Of a DNA stretch of 57,213 nucleotides, positions 7,575 through 18,503 are shown piece by piece; position 1 is the first letter of the stretch; each line of letters begins with the position of its first letter. A program made the translations under genes and the position numbers. The notes under the pieces were generated by a model that was not told the origin of the DNA, ran no database searches, and was given only the letters and a program-made list of their open reading frames with translations. The stretch spans positions 1 to 57,213 of the forward strand of contig LJHR01000033.1 in assembly GCA_001296005.1 (NCBI GenBank). The letters are read 5' to 3'. This stretch comes from an alpha proteobacterium AAP38. GTDB taxonomy: Bacteria > Pseudomonadota > Alphaproteobacteria > Azospirillales > Azospirillaceae.

Positions 7575-9680
7575 ATGACCCAGTCGCCCGTCCGTTATGA
7601 CCGCCAGGGTGCGGTCGGCATCGTCACCGTGGACAGCCCGCCCGTAAACGCCCTGTCGCAGGCCGTGCGTCAGGGTCTGTGGGACCGGGTGACGGAAGGG
7701 TTCAACGATCCCGCCGTGACGGCACTGGTCATCGTTGGTGCGGGCCGCACCTTCATCGCCGGGGCCGATATTGCCGAGTTCATCAAGGGCGGCATGGGCG
7801 AACCGGACCTGAACGACGTCAACGACCTGATCGAATCGGGATCGAAGCCGGTAATCGCCGCCCTTCACGGCACGGCCCTGGGCGGCGGGCTGGAAGTGGC
7901 CTTGTCCTGCCACTACCGCGTCGCCGTGCCAAAGGCGCTGGTCGGATTGCCGGAGGTGAAGCTGGGTATCCTGCCCGGCGGCGGCGGCACACAGCGGCTG
8001 TCGCGGCTGGTGGGGGCAAAGACCGCGATCGAGATGATCACCAGCGGCGCCTTCATTCCGGCCGCCAAGGCCCAGGCGCTGTGTATCGTCGATCATGTCG
8101 GCGAAGGGGCGGACCCGCTTTCCGTCGCCCTGTCCTTCGCCGCATCCCTGCCCGCCGGCCCGCACAAGCGGACCCGCGACCGCGAGGAAGGGCTGGCCGC
8201 CGACCGGGGCAGCAGCGTGTTTGATGAGGCGCGGGCAAGCCTTGCCAAATCCGCCCGTAACCAGTTCGCACCCCAGCGCTGCATCGATGCCGTGGAAGCC
8301 GCCTTCACCCTGCCGTTTGATGAGGGGCTGAAGCGCGAGCGCGACCTGTTCATGCAATGCATGGCGCATGATCAGGCCAAGGCCCTGATCCATGTGTTCT
8401 TTGCCGAACGCGCCGTCACTAAGATCCCCGACGTGCCGCCCAGCGTGACCCCGCGCAAGATCGGCCAAGTCGCGGTCCTGGGCAGCGGCACCATGGGCGG
8501 CGGCATCGCCATGAATTTTGTGAATGCCGGTATTCCCGTGCGCCTGCTGGACCTGGACCAGGCCGCCCTGGACCGTGGCATGGGCGTGATTGCTAAGAAC
8601 TATGCCGGTACCGTGGCCAAGGGTAAGCTGTCCCAGGCCGAGATGGACAAGCGCCTGTCCCTGATCCAGCCCACCACCGACTATGCCGATCTGGCCGATG
8701 CCGACCTGATCGTGGAGGCGGTGTTTGAGGATGCGGATGTGAAGGCCAAGGTCTTCCGCCGCCTGGATGAAGTGGCAAAGCCAGGCGCAATCCTGGCGTC
8801 GAACACCTCCACGCTCGACCTGGACGCCATCGCCAACAATACCAGCCGACCCGCCGATGTCATCGGCATGCATTTCTTCAGCCCGGCCAATGTGATGAAG
8901 CTGCTGGAGGTAGTGCGCGGCACACATACGGCGCCTGATGTCATCGCCACCGCCATGGCCGTGGGCAAGCAGATCGGCAAGGTCAGCGTACTGGTCGGCA
9001 ATTGCGACGGCTTTGTCGGCAACCGCATGGTGCAATATTACGCAACCGAGGCGCAGCGTCTGGTGATCGAAGGCGCGTCCATCGAACAGGTGGATCAGGC
9101 CGCCCTGGAATTCGGTCTGGCCATGGGCCCGTTCGCCATGGGCGATCTGGCCGGGCTGGACGTGATGGCCTTCATCCGCGCCCGCCGTGTGGCCGCCGGC
9201 CTGATCTATGGCACGCCGCTGTCCGACCGCATCGACCCGGCCCGCAAGGGGCAGAAGAACGGGCGTGGCTGGTACCGGTATGAACCGGGCAACCGCACGC
9301 CCCTGCCCGACCCGGAGGTGGCGGCCATGATCGACGCCTACCGCGCCGAACGCGGCATCACGCCCCGGACGTTTACCAGCGAGGAGATCGCAAAGCGCCT
9401 GATCTATACGCTGGTGAATGAAGGGGCAAAGATCCTGGAAGAGGGGATGGCGCTGCGGGCCGGTGATATCGACATCGTCTATATCTATGGCTACGGCTTC
9501 CCCGCCTGGCGCGGTGGGCCGATGAAGTTCGCGGAACTGTCGGGGCTGGACAAGGTCCTGGCTGACATCACCCGCTATCACGATGATGCCGTCGCTGCGG
9601 GCGATGCCGATGGCGGCTATTGGGAGCCGGCGCCGCTGCTGAAGCGACTGGTGGCGGAGGGGAAGAAGGGGTTCGGGTGA
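7575..9680 (+). CDS. fadJ: 3-hydroxyacyl-CoA dehydrogenase / enoyl-CoA hydratase (FadJ/FadB-like)
   Basis: The 701-aa bifunctional beta-oxidation enzyme hydrates enoyl-CoA and oxidises the resulting 3-hydroxyacyl-CoA with NAD+. The crotonase domain is at about residues 5-190 ([40 protein letters not shown]). It is followed by the 3HCDH NAD-binding domain from about residue 295 ([30 protein letters not shown]) and two C-terminal 3HCDH domains ([23 protein letters not shown]). The ATG at 7575 follows AGGGGGAAGG and is preferred to the upstream in-frame ATG at 7515. It is divergent from the TetR gene and followed 36 bp later by an acyl-CoA dehydrogenase. No thiolase is adjacent. Confidence 0.92.
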   Translation: MTQSPVRYDRQGAVGIVTVDSPPVNALSQAVRQGLWDRVTEGFNDPAVTALVIVGAGRTFIAGADIAEFIKGGMGEPDLNDVNDLIESGSKPVIAALHGTALGGGLEVALSCHYRVAVPKALVGLPEVKLGILPGGGGTQRLSRLVGAKTAIEMITSGAFIPAAKAQALCIVDHVGEGADPLSVALSFAASLPAGPHKRTRDREEGLAADRGSSVFDEARASLAKSARNQFAPQRCIDAVEAAFTLPFDEGLKRERDLFMQCMAHDQAKALIHVFFAERAVTKIPDVPPSVTPRKIGQVAVLGSGTMGGGIAMNFVNAGIPVRLLDLDQAALDRGMGVIAKNYAGTVAKGKLSQAEMDKRLSLIQPTTDYADLADADLIVEAVFEDADVKAKVFRRLDEVAKPGAILASNTSTLDLDAIANNTSRPADVIGMHFFSPANVMKLLEVVRGTHTAPDVIATAMAVGKQIGKVSVLVGNCDGFVGNRMVQYYATEAQRLVIEGASIEQVDQAALEFGLAMGPFAMGDLAGLDVMAFIRARRVAAGLIYGTPLSDRIDPARKGQKNGRGWYRYEPGNRTPLPDPEVAAMIDAYRAERGITPRTFTSEEIAKRLIYTLVNEGAKILEEGMALRAGDIDIVYIYGYGFPAWRGGPMKFAELSGLDKVLADITRYHDDAVAAGDADGGYWEPAPLLKRLVAEGKKGFG

Positions 9681-9716
9681 CCATACACCCTACCCAGCAC
9701 TGTCCCCGCCCCCTGA

Positions 9717-10949
<1,233 letters not shown>

Positions 10950-10950
10950 A

Positions 10951-11532
10951 TCACCCCATCCCGAACCACCCCGCGTCGCGGGCGGCATCCAGCCGCCCCG
11001 CAACGTGATCCCACAGCGCTGGACACCCCGCCGCGATGGACGGGCCGACGCGGCCCATCACCTGTTCATAGCGCACCCCGTTCTCCCGCCAGCTCTGGCC
11101 ATTATTGGCAAGGTTCAGCAGGACGGGGGCGGCGCGGTCCATGGCCTGAGCGAACCGCGCCTCCCGACTCTGCCCCGCTTCGAATTCCCGCCACAGGTCC
11201 AGCAGCGGCGCTCCCTGCCCATTGGGCAGCAGTCCGAGGATGCGGGCCACCGCCTGTTCCTCCGCCGCCTTGCGCTCCTGCCGACCGGCTTCGATGAAGA
11301 ACAGGGTGTCGCCCGTCTCAATCTCCCCGATATCATGGACCAGCAGCATGCGGATCACCCGGTCCATGTCGGTGCCGGGTTCGGCATGGGGCGCCATGGC
11401 CAGGGCCAGCATGGCGAGGTGCCAGCTATGTTCGGCTGAATTCTCATACCGATCCTGGCCCAGCGGTTTCACCTTGCGCGTCACCGCCTTCAACCGGTCC
11501 AGTTCCAGAACGAACGCCACCACCTGTTCCAT
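10951..11532 (-). CDS. HD-domain hydrolase (YfbR/HDDC2-like 5'-nucleotidase family)
   Basis: The 193-aa protein carries HD-superfamily metal motifs: NSAEHSWHLAML early and LLVHDIGEIETGDT about 35 residues later, as in YfbR/HDDC2-type deoxynucleoside 5'-monophosphatases. The ATG at 11532 has GGAAGG five bases upstream, which rules out the longer reading frame to 11667. It ends one base from the convergent acyl-CoA dehydrogenase stop and is divergent from the LysR gene. Phosphohydrolase activity is a family expectation; the substrate is unproven. Confidence 0.82.
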   Translation of the reverse strand: MEQVVAFVLELDRLKAVTRKVKPLGQDRYENSAEHSWHLAMLALAMAPHAEPGTDMDRVIRMLLVHDIGEIETGDTLFFIEAGRQERKAAEEQAVARILGLLPNGQGAPLLDLWREFEAGQSREARFAQAMDRAAPVLLNLANNGQSWRENGVRYEQVMGRVGPSIAAGCPALWDHVAGRLDAARDAGWFGMG

Positions 11533-11611
11533 CACACCCTTCCGTGCCTTGCCTGCGCAGCAGGATAAGGGCGGGCGGTGCCGGACAAAACCGGCTATGG
11601 TTCGTGACACT

Positions 11612-11629
11612 GCGGACAAATTTGTCTGC
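11612..11629. promoter_or_regulatory. Palindrome upstream of the LysR gene
   Basis: GCGGACAAATTTGTCTGC is an 18-bp palindrome with a perfect 12-bp core (GACAAATTTGTC), 15 bp before the LysR ATG and 80 bp from the divergent HD gene. The position suggests an autoregulatory operator, possibly shared by both genes. Confidence 0.5.
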
Positions 11630-11643
11630 AATGGAGGCAGATC

Positions 11644-12540
11644 ATGGATCGGTTCGGCGGCCTTCACCTGTTCATGCAGGCGGCCCAGACACGCAGCTTC
11701 GTGGAGGCGGGACGGCTGTCGAGCGTGTCATCGTCCGCCGTGGGCAAGGCGGTGGCGCGGCTGGAGGAACGGCTGGGGGTGCGGCTGTTCCACCGCTCCA
11801 CCCGCAGCGTCACCCTGACACCAGAAGGCCAGCTTTTCCTGGACCACTGCCAGCGCATCCAGACGGAAATGATGGCGGCAGAGGCGGCCCTGGCCGGCGC
11901 GCGCACCACCCCCGCCGGCCCCCTGCGCATCGCCATCCCGGCGGTGGCGGAGGCGGCGTTACTGCCGCTGCTGTCCGGCTTCATGCGGACCTATCCCGAG
12001 ATCATGCTGGAGATCGACGCCAGCGACCGGCTGGTCGACCTGATCGAGGAGGGGTTTGACGCCGCCATCCGTACCGGCAGCCTGGCCGATTCGCGGCTGA
12101 TGGGCCGGCGGCTGGGCGGTTTCCGCCACCAGATCGTGGCCTCGCCCGCCTATCTGGCGGAACGGGGCACACCGCAGACGCCAGCGGACCTGTGCCGGCA
12201 TGCCTGTCTGCACCATCGCCACCCGGTGACGGGCAAGCCCGAACCCTGGCCCCTGATCGCGCATGATGACACACCGCCGCCCGACCTTCCCGTCACCGGG
12301 ATCGCCGGCACGGCCCAGGGGCGTGCCATTCTGGCCGCCGATGGGCTGGGCATCGCCTGCGTTCCGGACTTCGTGGCCCGCCCGCTGCTGGATGCAGGGC
12401 GGCTGGTCGATATTCTTGGCGACCATGTCATGGCCGTGGGACAATTCCATCTGCTGTGGCCCGCCGGACGCCATCTGTCACCCCGGATCAGGGCCTTCCT
12501 GGACCATGTAACCGCCGATTTCGCTTTGACGAAAGGTTGA
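11644..12540 (+). CDS. LysR-family transcriptional regulator
   Basis: The protein (298 aa) has an N-terminal winged HTH (residues about 1-60: FMQAAQTRSFVEAGRLSSVS, AVGKAVARLEERLGVRLFHR). The C-terminal periplasmic-binding-like effector domain (GPLRIAIPAVAEAALLPLLS, DRLVDLIEEGFDAAIRTG) resembles the AaeR/CrgA-type LysR subgroup. GGAGG precedes the ATG. It is divergent from the HD hydrolase and lies upstream of the solute-binding and tct genes. A direct role in controlling them is possible but unproven. Confidence 0.92.
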   Translation: MDRFGGLHLFMQAAQTRSFVEAGRLSSVSSSAVGKAVARLEERLGVRLFHRSTRSVTLTPEGQLFLDHCQRIQTEMMAAEAALAGARTTPAGPLRIAIPAVAEAALLPLLSGFMRTYPEIMLEIDASDRLVDLIEEGFDAAIRTGSLADSRLMGRRLGGFRHQIVASPAYLAERGTPQTPADLCRHACLHHRHPVTGKPEPWPLIAHDDTPPPDLPVTGIAGTAQGRAILAADGLGIACVPDFVARPLLDAGRLVDILGDHVMAVGQFHLLWPAGRHLSPRIRAFLDHVTADFALTKG

Positions 12541-12646
12541 AAACAGGTGGCGTTTTCTACTTGCCCCATGGGCAAATCCGATGTGTGCTGTTAGTCATAC
12601 GTTGGCATGCAAAAAGTCCGGCAAACGGGCGAATGGGAGGAACTGC

Positions 12647-13552
12647 ATGCGGTGGCTAGGGGCACTGCTGCTGTCATTGGCGATGCTGACGCCGTCCGGG
12701 GGCCGGGCGGCGGACAAAGAGGTTCGCACCTATCGCATCGAACATAACGCCTCCCCCGCCGGTCACAATGTCCGCTCCTATTATCTGGACCTGATCGAAA
12801 AGATTCTGGCCGATACGGAGGCCAAATATGGGCCTGCCCGGTTGCAGAAGGTGCCGGAGGATGTGCCGCAGGCCCGACTTCTGGCGCAGTTGGCGCATAA
12901 CAAGCTGGACCTGCTCTGGACCACCACCAGCAATCTGCGCGAAGGCATCGTACCCCCCATCCGCATCCCCCTGGATATGGGCCTGACGGGACAGCGCGCC
13001 CTGGTCATCCGTGCCGACCGCAAAGCGGAATTCGACAAGATCACCAAGCTGGAGGAACTGTCGCAGTTGAAGGCCTGCCAGGGCGCCTATTGGCCCGATA
13101 CCGTCGTGCTGCGGGCGGCGGGCTTGCGGGTGGTGGAATTCACCTGGATCGATATGGCCTATCCCGGCCTGCATGATGGCCGCTGCGACTATCTTCCCCG
13201 CGCCCTGAACGAGATTGACGGCGAGGTGGACGCCATCGGTGACAAGAATGTCATCGTCTATGACCGGCTGCTGCTGACCTACCCGTTGCCCATGTATCTG
13301 TTCGTGGCACCTAACCAGCCGGAACTGGCCGAACGCATGCGGGTCGGTCTGGAACGGATGGCCTATGGCGGGGACTTGCGCCGGTTCATGGAGCAACATC
13401 CTGCAACCTCCATGATCTTCCCCCTGACCCGGTTCCAGGGCGCCCGCATCTTCCATCTGCCCAATCCCGACCTGCCCGCCCAGACGCCCCTGACAGACAA
13501 GGCCCTGTGGCTGGAGGTGGAGGCAGAGATGACCCCACGACCAAGGTCGTAA
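12647..13552 (+). CDS. Secreted solute-binding-like protein
   Basis: The 301-aa protein has a clear signal peptide (MRWLGALLLSLAMLTPSGGR, cleavage near ARAAD) behind GGGAGGAA, which fixes the start at 12647. The mature part resembles bacterial periplasmic solute-binding proteins of the amino-acid (SBP_bac_3) type in layout: RTYRIEHNASPAGH at the start, IEKILADTEAKYG, and a late LERMAYGGDLRRF. It has no ABC permease or ATPase beside it and could be a sensor-type binding protein. The fold assignment is moderate and the ligand unknown. Confidence 0.6.
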   Translation: MRWLGALLLSLAMLTPSGGRAADKEVRTYRIEHNASPAGHNVRSYYLDLIEKILADTEAKYGPARLQKVPEDVPQARLLAQLAHNKLDLLWTTTSNLREGIVPPIRIPLDMGLTGQRALVIRADRKAEFDKITKLEELSQLKACQGAYWPDTVVLRAAGLRVVEFTWIDMAYPGLHDGRCDYLPRALNEIDGEVDAIGDKNVIVYDRLLLTYPLPMYLFVAPNQPELAERMRVGLERMAYGGDLRRFMEQHPATSMIFPLTRFQGARIFHLPNPDLPAQTPLTDKALWLEVEAEMTPRPRS

Positions 13553-13726
13553 GCTTCCGGGCGGGCATTGCACCCTGTTCATGGCCGGTTTACTCTGCAC
13601 ACATGGCGAAAAGCCCACCACCCGGCGCCCGGAGAACCCGGTAAAGCCGGGGGTTACAGCAGGGGAGGGATGGACGCATGCGGCAACCCGCGACCGGCTT
13701 CAACCGTCATGCTGGGGAGGGCCACC

Positions 13727-14173
13727 ATGCGTGTGCGTAGCCCGCAGGATCTGGTGGGCGGCATCGCCCTCATCCTCCTGTCCCTGCTGGCCTTCAGCCA
13801 GATCGGCGATCTGAAATTCGGCACCGCGTCACGCATGGGGCCGGGATATTTCCCCACCGTGCTGGCCGGTCTGACGGGCCTGATGGGCGTGATCATCGCG
13901 GGCCGGTCATTGGTGCTGGACGGGCCGGCGCTGGACCAGCTGCATTGGCGCCAAGCCCTGCCCATCCTGGGGGCCATCCTGGCCTTCGGGCTGGCCATCC
14001 GGCCACTGGGTCTGGTCATCGCATCGGCCCTGCTGTTTGGGATCGCGGCCTTCGCGTCGTCCGACACGAAATGGCGGGAATTGCTGGTGGTCAGCGCCGC
14101 CCTGATCCTGTTTGCGGTCGGACTGTTCGTGCTGGCCCTGGGCCTGCCCTTCCCCCTCTGGCCGAGGTTCTGA
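13727..14173 (+). CDS. tctB: Tripartite tricarboxylate transporter, small membrane subunit
   Basis: The 148-aa inner-membrane protein has four hydrophobic segments and the TctB start pattern VGGIALILLSLLAFSQI followed by GTASRMGPGYFPTVLAGLTG. The ATG at 13727 follows GGGGAGGG; the longer frame from 13568 lacks coding character. It is the first gene of tctB-tctA-tctC, three base pairs before tctA. With TctA it forms the membrane part of a secondary, cation-coupled carboxylate importer that uses a periplasmic binding protein. Confidence 0.9.
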   Translation: MRVRSPQDLVGGIALILLSLLAFSQIGDLKFGTASRMGPGYFPTVLAGLTGLMGVIIAGRSLVLDGPALDQLHWRQALPILGAILAFGLAIRPLGLVIASALLFGIAAFASSDTKWRELLVVSAALILFAVGLFVLALGLPFPLWPRF

Positions 14174-14176
14174 TCC

Positions 14177-15685
14177 ATGGATAATGTATTTTCCAACCTC
14201 GCCATGGGGTTCGGGGCGGCGGCCACGCCCATCAATCTGGGCCTGTGCTTCATCGGCGCCCTGGTCGGCACGCTGATCGGCGTGCTGCCGGGCCTGGGCC
14301 CCATCGCCACCATCGCCATCCTGCTGCCCATCACCTTCTATCTGGACCCGCTGGGCGCCCTGATCATGCTGGCCGGCATCTATTACGGCGCACAGTATGG
14401 CGGCAGCACCACGGCCATCCTGGTCAATATGCCGGGCGAAACCTCGTCCGTCGTTACGACCCTGGACGGGCATCAGATGGCGCGAAGGGGCCGGGCCGGG
14501 CCGGCGCTGGCCATCGCCGCCCTGGGCTCCTTCTTCGCGGGCTGTGTCGCCACCTTCATCGTGGCCCTGTTCGGCCCGGTGTTGGCCAAGTTCGCCCAGA
14601 ATTTCGGGCCGCCGGAATATTTCGCGCTGATGCTGGTGGGCCTGATCGGCGCCACCGTGCTGGCCAGCGGATCGGTGGTGAAGGCGGTGGCCATGATCAT
14701 TGTCGGGCTGCTGCTGGGCTGCGTCGGGTCGGATATCGAAACGGGCGAACCGCGCATGACCTTCGGCATCCCGCAGATCGCGGAGGGGATCAATTTCACG
14801 ACCTTGGCCGTGGGACTGTTCGGGGTGGCGGAAATCCTGCGCAATCTGGAAAAGACTGCCGACCGCACCGTCCTGGGTGCCAAGATCACGGGATTGATGC
14901 CGACCTGGGCCGATATCAAGCAGAGCGCCATGCCCATCCTGCGCGGTACCGGCATCGGGTCGGTCCTGGGTATCCTGCCCGGCAATGGTGCCGTCCTGGC
15001 ACCCTATGCCAGCTACACGCTGGAAAAGAAGATCTCCAAGACCCCGTCGCGATTCGGCAAGGGCGCGATTGAGGGCGTAGCGGGACCGGAAAGTGCGAAC
15101 AATGCCGGGGCCCAGACCAGCTTCATTCCCCTGCTGACCCTGGGCATTCCACCCAATGCGGTCATGGCAATGATGGTCGGCGCCATGACCATCCAGGGCA
15201 TCGTGCCCGGCCCGCAGGTGATGAACGAGAACCCAACACTGTTCTGGGGCATGATCGCCAGCATGTGGATCGGCAATGCCATGCTGGTCATCATCAACCT
15301 GCCGCTGGTCGGCGTCTGGGTGCGGTTGCTGAAGGTGCCCTACCGTATCCTGTTCCCGGCCATCCTGATGTTCTGCTGCATCGGCGTCTATTCCATCAAC
15401 TCATCGGGGGTGGAGGTGATGCTGGTCGCTCTGTTCGGGGGTGTCGGCTACTTCCTGCTGAAGCACGGGTTTGAACCCGCCCCCCTGCTGCTGGCCTTCG
15501 TTCTGGGGCCGCTGATGGAGGAAAATCTGCGCCGGTCCTTCCTGATCGCGCGCGGTGATCCGTCGATCTTTGTCACGCGGCCTTTGTCGGCTGGCCTGCT
15601 GGTCATTGCCCTGATCCTGATCGCCATCGTGCTGCTGCCATCGGTGCGCAAGCGGCGTGAGGAGGTTTTCCAGGAAGAGGATTGA
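14177..15685 (+). CDS. tctA: Tripartite tricarboxylate transporter, large membrane subunit
   Basis: The 502-aa polytopic inner-membrane protein has the TctA hallmarks VGTLIGVLPGLGPIATIAIL, YYGAQYGGSTTAILVNMPGE and GPESANNAGAQTSFIPLLTL. About 11-12 membrane segments are evident. It forms the transport channel with TctB, fed by TctC. The gene follows tctB by three bases and its coding end is 50 bp before the tctC ATG. Substrate (citrate, tartrate or another carboxylate) cannot be read from sequence. Confidence 0.93.
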   Translation: MDNVFSNLAMGFGAAATPINLGLCFIGALVGTLIGVLPGLGPIATIAILLPITFYLDPLGALIMLAGIYYGAQYGGSTTAILVNMPGETSSVVTTLDGHQMARRGRAGPALAIAALGSFFAGCVATFIVALFGPVLAKFAQNFGPPEYFALMLVGLIGATVLASGSVVKAVAMIIVGLLLGCVGSDIETGEPRMTFGIPQIAEGINFTTLAVGLFGVAEILRNLEKTADRTVLGAKITGLMPTWADIKQSAMPILRGTGIGSVLGILPGNGAVLAPYASYTLEKKISKTPSRFGKGAIEGVAGPESANNAGAQTSFIPLLTLGIPPNAVMAMMVGAMTIQGIVPGPQVMNENPTLFWGMIASMWIGNAMLVIINLPLVGVWVRLLKVPYRILFPAILMFCCIGVYSINSSGVEVMLVALFGGVGYFLLKHGFEPAPLLLAFVLGPLMEENLRRSFLIARGDPSIFVTRPLSAGLLVIALILIAIVLLPSVRKRREEVFQEED

Positions 15686-15735
15686 CCCAACCCCCGTCCC
15701 GAAACAAATCACACAAGACCAAACCAGGAGGATCC

Positions 15736-16707
15736 ATGCGCTTTGCACCTATCGCCCTCGCGGCGGCCCTGCTAATCGGGGCCGGCACGGCCCAGGCACA
15801 GGATTACCCGACCCGTCCCGTGACCATGGTCGTCCCCTTCGCGGCGGGCGGCCCGACGGATACGGTGGCCCGCCTCGTCGCGCAGTCGATGAGCAAGACG
15901 TTGGGCCAGCAGGTGATCGTGGAGAATGTCGGCGGGGCCGGCGGCACCATCGGGGCGGCGCGCGTGGCCAAGGCCGATCCCGATGGCTACACCATCCTGC
16001 TGCACCATATCGGACAGGCGACGGCGGCCACCCTGTACCGCAAGCTGCCCTATGATGCGAAGGCCGATTTCGCGCCCGTCGGCTTGGTTACCGATGTGCC
16101 CATGACCATCGTGGCCAAGAAGGATTTCCCGGCCAAGGACCTGAAGGAACTGGTCGCCTATGTGAAGGCCAATCCGGACAAGGTGACGCTGGCCAATGCC
16201 GGCGTGGGTGCCGCCTCCCACCTGTGCGGCATGCTGTTCATGCAGGCGCTGGGCACCGCCCTGACGACCGTGCCGTACAAGGGCACGGGTCCGGCCATGA
16301 ATGATCTGGTCGGCGGTCAGGTTGATCTCATGTGCGACCAGACCACCAACACCACGGGCCAGATCAAGGGCGGGGCCATCAAAGCCTATGCCGTGACGAC
16401 GGCCACCCGCGTCCCCTCCCTGCCCGACCTGCCGACCACCAAGGAAGCGGGTCTGCCGGCGGTGCAGGTCGCCGTCTGGCACGGTATCTATGCGCCCAAG
16501 GGCACGCCCGATGCAGTGACGAAGAAACTGTCCGATGCGCTGAAAGTCGCGCTGAAGGACGACACGGTGAAGCAGCGCTTCAACGAGCTTGGCACCGAAC
16601 CGGTCAGCGACGCCCGCGCCACGCCCAAGGCGCTGGGCGATTTCGTGGTGGCGGAGATCGACCGCTGGAAGCCGATCATTACGGCGGCGGGTGTCTACGC
16701 GGATTGA
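15736..16707 (+). CDS. tctC: Tripartite tricarboxylate transporter substrate-binding protein (Bug family)
   Basis: The 323-aa periplasmic protein starts at the ATG behind AGGAGG and carries a signal peptide ending AGTAQA. The mature protein opens DYPTRPVTMVVPFAAGGPTD, then VENVGGAGGTIGAARVAKA and LANAGVGAASHL, all typical of TctC/Bug receptors that trap carboxylates. It is the last gene of the tctBAC operon. Its final 29 bp overlap the convergent solute-binding gene. Confidence 0.93.
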   Translation: MRFAPIALAAALLIGAGTAQAQDYPTRPVTMVVPFAAGGPTDTVARLVAQSMSKTLGQQVIVENVGGAGGTIGAARVAKADPDGYTILLHHIGQATAATLYRKLPYDAKADFAPVGLVTDVPMTIVAKKDFPAKDLKELVAYVKANPDKVTLANAGVGAASHLCGMLFMQALGTALTTVPYKGTGPAMNDLVGGQVDLMCDQTTNTTGQIKGGAIKAYAVTTATRVPSLPDLPTTKEAGLPAVQVAVWHGIYAPKGTPDAVTKKLSDALKVALKDDTVKQRFNELGTEPVSDARATPKALGDFVVAEIDRWKPIITAAGVYAD

Positions 16708-17476
16708 TGGGATCGGACGGGGGCGGGTCCACATAACCCGCCCCCTTCCAGTAATAGTCGGTGACCCGTGACAGGCTACGGTCCATCCCACGCATACCGG
16801 CCTGTAGCTGTGCCAGCGTGCCGTCTTCATACCGACGGACCGTGCTGAGATAGAGATAGATCGGCTCCCGCAGCAGCCGGAAGAAGGACCCCACGGATTG
16901 CGGACTGAATCCGCCCTGCTTCATGTGCCAGCCCAGGGCCAGACGGGTGCCAATCAGCCCATCCAACCGTCCGCCCATGATCATGGACAGACCCAGGGAA
17001 AGGTCCCGAAGCTCTATCAGCGTAACCGAGGGCGGCAGCTTGTCCGTCACATCCTTCCGGTTATTCCCACGCAGCACGCCAATTCGGCATCCCGCCAGTT
17101 CATCCGCGGATTGCGGGCGCAGCCCCGGTCGAGTAACCAGCCCCATGTCGGCATAGCCGAAGGTACCAACGGGTACCGCAGCGCCCCGCAATTCCGGCAG
17201 TTCGAAGAAGATGATCAGGTCAAGTTGACCGGACTTGATGCCCATGATCAGCCGGACCGGCGGGCCGGGCCGGCTTTGAATGTCAAAGCCGCTATGTCGG
17301 GACAGATCTGCGATCACCTCGTTGGCGATGCCCTGTTTGGGGTCCTCCGGCAAATGCCAGGGCGGTGCCTCCATGACCCCACAGGTCAAGGTTCTTGCCA
17401 GGGCCCGTCCCGGCAGCCCCGTGGCAGCGGCGGCCAACATCGTTCCAAGCATCGTGCGGCGCGGAACCCGAATCAC
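16679..17476 (-). CDS. Periplasmic amino-acid-type solute-binding protein
   Basis: The 265-aa protein begins MIRVPRRTMLGTMLAAAATG, a twin-arginine-like signal sequence ending in RALAR. The mature part has the SBP_bac_3 layout: LTCGVMEAPPWHLP, ANEVIADLSRHSGFDIQSR, LIMGIKSGQLDLIIFF and GCRIGVLRGNNRK. No ABC transporter genes are beside it. Its 3' end overlaps tctC by 29 bp in convergent orientation. It may be an orphan receptor. Confidence 0.75.
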   Translation of the reverse strand: MIRVPRRTMLGTMLAAAATGLPGRALARTLTCGVMEAPPWHLPEDPKQGIANEVIADLSRHSGFDIQSRPGPPVRLIMGIKSGQLDLIIFFELPELRGAAVPVGTFGYADMGLVTRPGLRPQSADELAGCRIGVLRGNNRKDVTDKLPPSVTLIELRDLSLGLSMIMGGRLDGLIGTRLALGWHMKQGGFSPQSVGSFFRLLREPIYLYLSTVRRYEDGTLAQLQAGMRGMDRSLSRVTDYYWKGAGYVDPPPSDPINPRRHPPP

Positions 17477-17507
17477 AGGCCACCCTCCCCAAGACGACTA
17501 TGCCGGC

Positions 17508-18275
17508 CTATTGATCGCCATACCCGTCCATGATGATCGGATCGCCGCCCAAACCGCGCAACATGTCGGCCACCAGCGCCGTCACCGTTTCCAGCAGAGC
17601 CGGATCGGTAGCGCGCAAGACCAGGGCCGTGGAGACCTTGCCCTGCCGGAAAGCCGGGTAGGAGCCAATATCGACGCCGGGATAATCGGCGGCAATGGTG
17701 CGCAGCGTGTCGGCAAAGCTGCCTTCGGGAATGGAAGAGGCTACCGACTTGGTCTTCACCACCGGCCCACCCACCAGCCGGTCACCGATACCGGTCAGCA
17801 TGGCCTGCATGATCATCGGCACGCCCGCCATCACGAAGACATTGCCGATCTGAAAGCCGGGCGCGGTGGAGACAGGGTTGTCGATCAGGATCGCCCCTTC
17901 CGGTGTGTTGGCCATGCGCAGCCGCGCCTCGTTCAACATGCTGGTGCCGGCATAATGAAGCTCCAGCCGGCGCACAGCCTCCGGATTGCGGATCAGGGGG
18001 AGGCCGAAGGCCTTGGCGATGCATTCCGCCGTGATGTCATCATGGGTGGGGCCGATGCCGCCCGTCGTGAAGACATAGGTGTAACGGGCGCGCAGCGCAT
18101 TGACCGCTGCCACGATCTCCACCTCCTCATCCGGCACCACGCGCGCCTCGCGGAACCGGATGCCCAGCGTCCCCAGATGCTTGGCAATGAAGGCCATATT
18201 GGCATCCTGGGTCCGGCCGGACAGGATCTCGTTACCGATGATCAGCAAGGCGGCCGTGGGGGCGGTGTCGGTCAT
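17508..18275 (-). CDS. CinA N-terminal-type molybdopterin-binding protein
   Basis: The 255-aa protein matches the COG1058 domain: AALLIIGNEILSGRTQDANM, RVVPDEEVEIVAAVNAL, VFTTGGIGPTHDDITAECIA, and NPVSTAPGFQIGNVFVMAGV. This domain, shared with MoaB/MogA folds, forms the ADP-ribose pyrophosphatase half of CinA. The C-terminal NMN deamidase half is absent, as in many alphaproteobacterial stand-alone versions. A role in pyridine nucleotide repair or salvage is inferred from the family. It starts with ATG at 18275 and lies 31 bp from the solute-binding gene on the same strand. Confidence 0.85.
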   Translation of the reverse strand: MTDTAPTAALLIIGNEILSGRTQDANMAFIAKHLGTLGIRFREARVVPDEEVEIVAAVNALRARYTYVFTTGGIGPTHDDITAECIAKAFGLPLIRNPEAVRRLELHYAGTSMLNEARLRMANTPEGAILIDNPVSTAPGFQIGNVFVMAGVPMIMQAMLTGIGDRLVGGPVVKTKSVASSIPEGSFADTLRTIAADYPGVDIGSYPAFRQGKVSTALVLRATDPALLETVTALVADMLRGLGGDPIIMDGYGDQ

Positions 18276-18404
18276 TCAGGGCTCCGGCTTGGGTCACGTC
18301 ATCTGTTCGGAGGTGAGGTGTCGCCCACTCTGAACGGGTGATCCGTGCAACATCATGCAACGAAAAACGCATTTTGAACCGGAGGCGTTTCTTCCGCCAA
18401 CTCC

Positions 18405-18484
18405 GAATTCAGAGGCCGTTGTGAAACATTGTGCATCCTTTTCCGCGTTTGAACGGGAGTGTTGCACAAGCCCCCTCTGAATTC
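18405..18484. repeat. Nested inverted repeats between proB and the CinA-type gene
   Basis: GAATTCAGAGG (18405-18415) is repeated inverted as CCTCTGAATTC (18474-18484). Inside, TTGTGCA and TGCACAA form a second inverted pair. Together they could fold into an extended cruciform or RNA stem on either strand. Confidence 0.6.
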
Positions 18485-18503
18485 AGAAAAGCCAATCCGA
18501 TCA

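Noticed and set aside
7440-9581. 713-aa ORF antisense to fadJ
   Set aside because: Fully opposite a conserved enzyme; composition is typical of a shadow.
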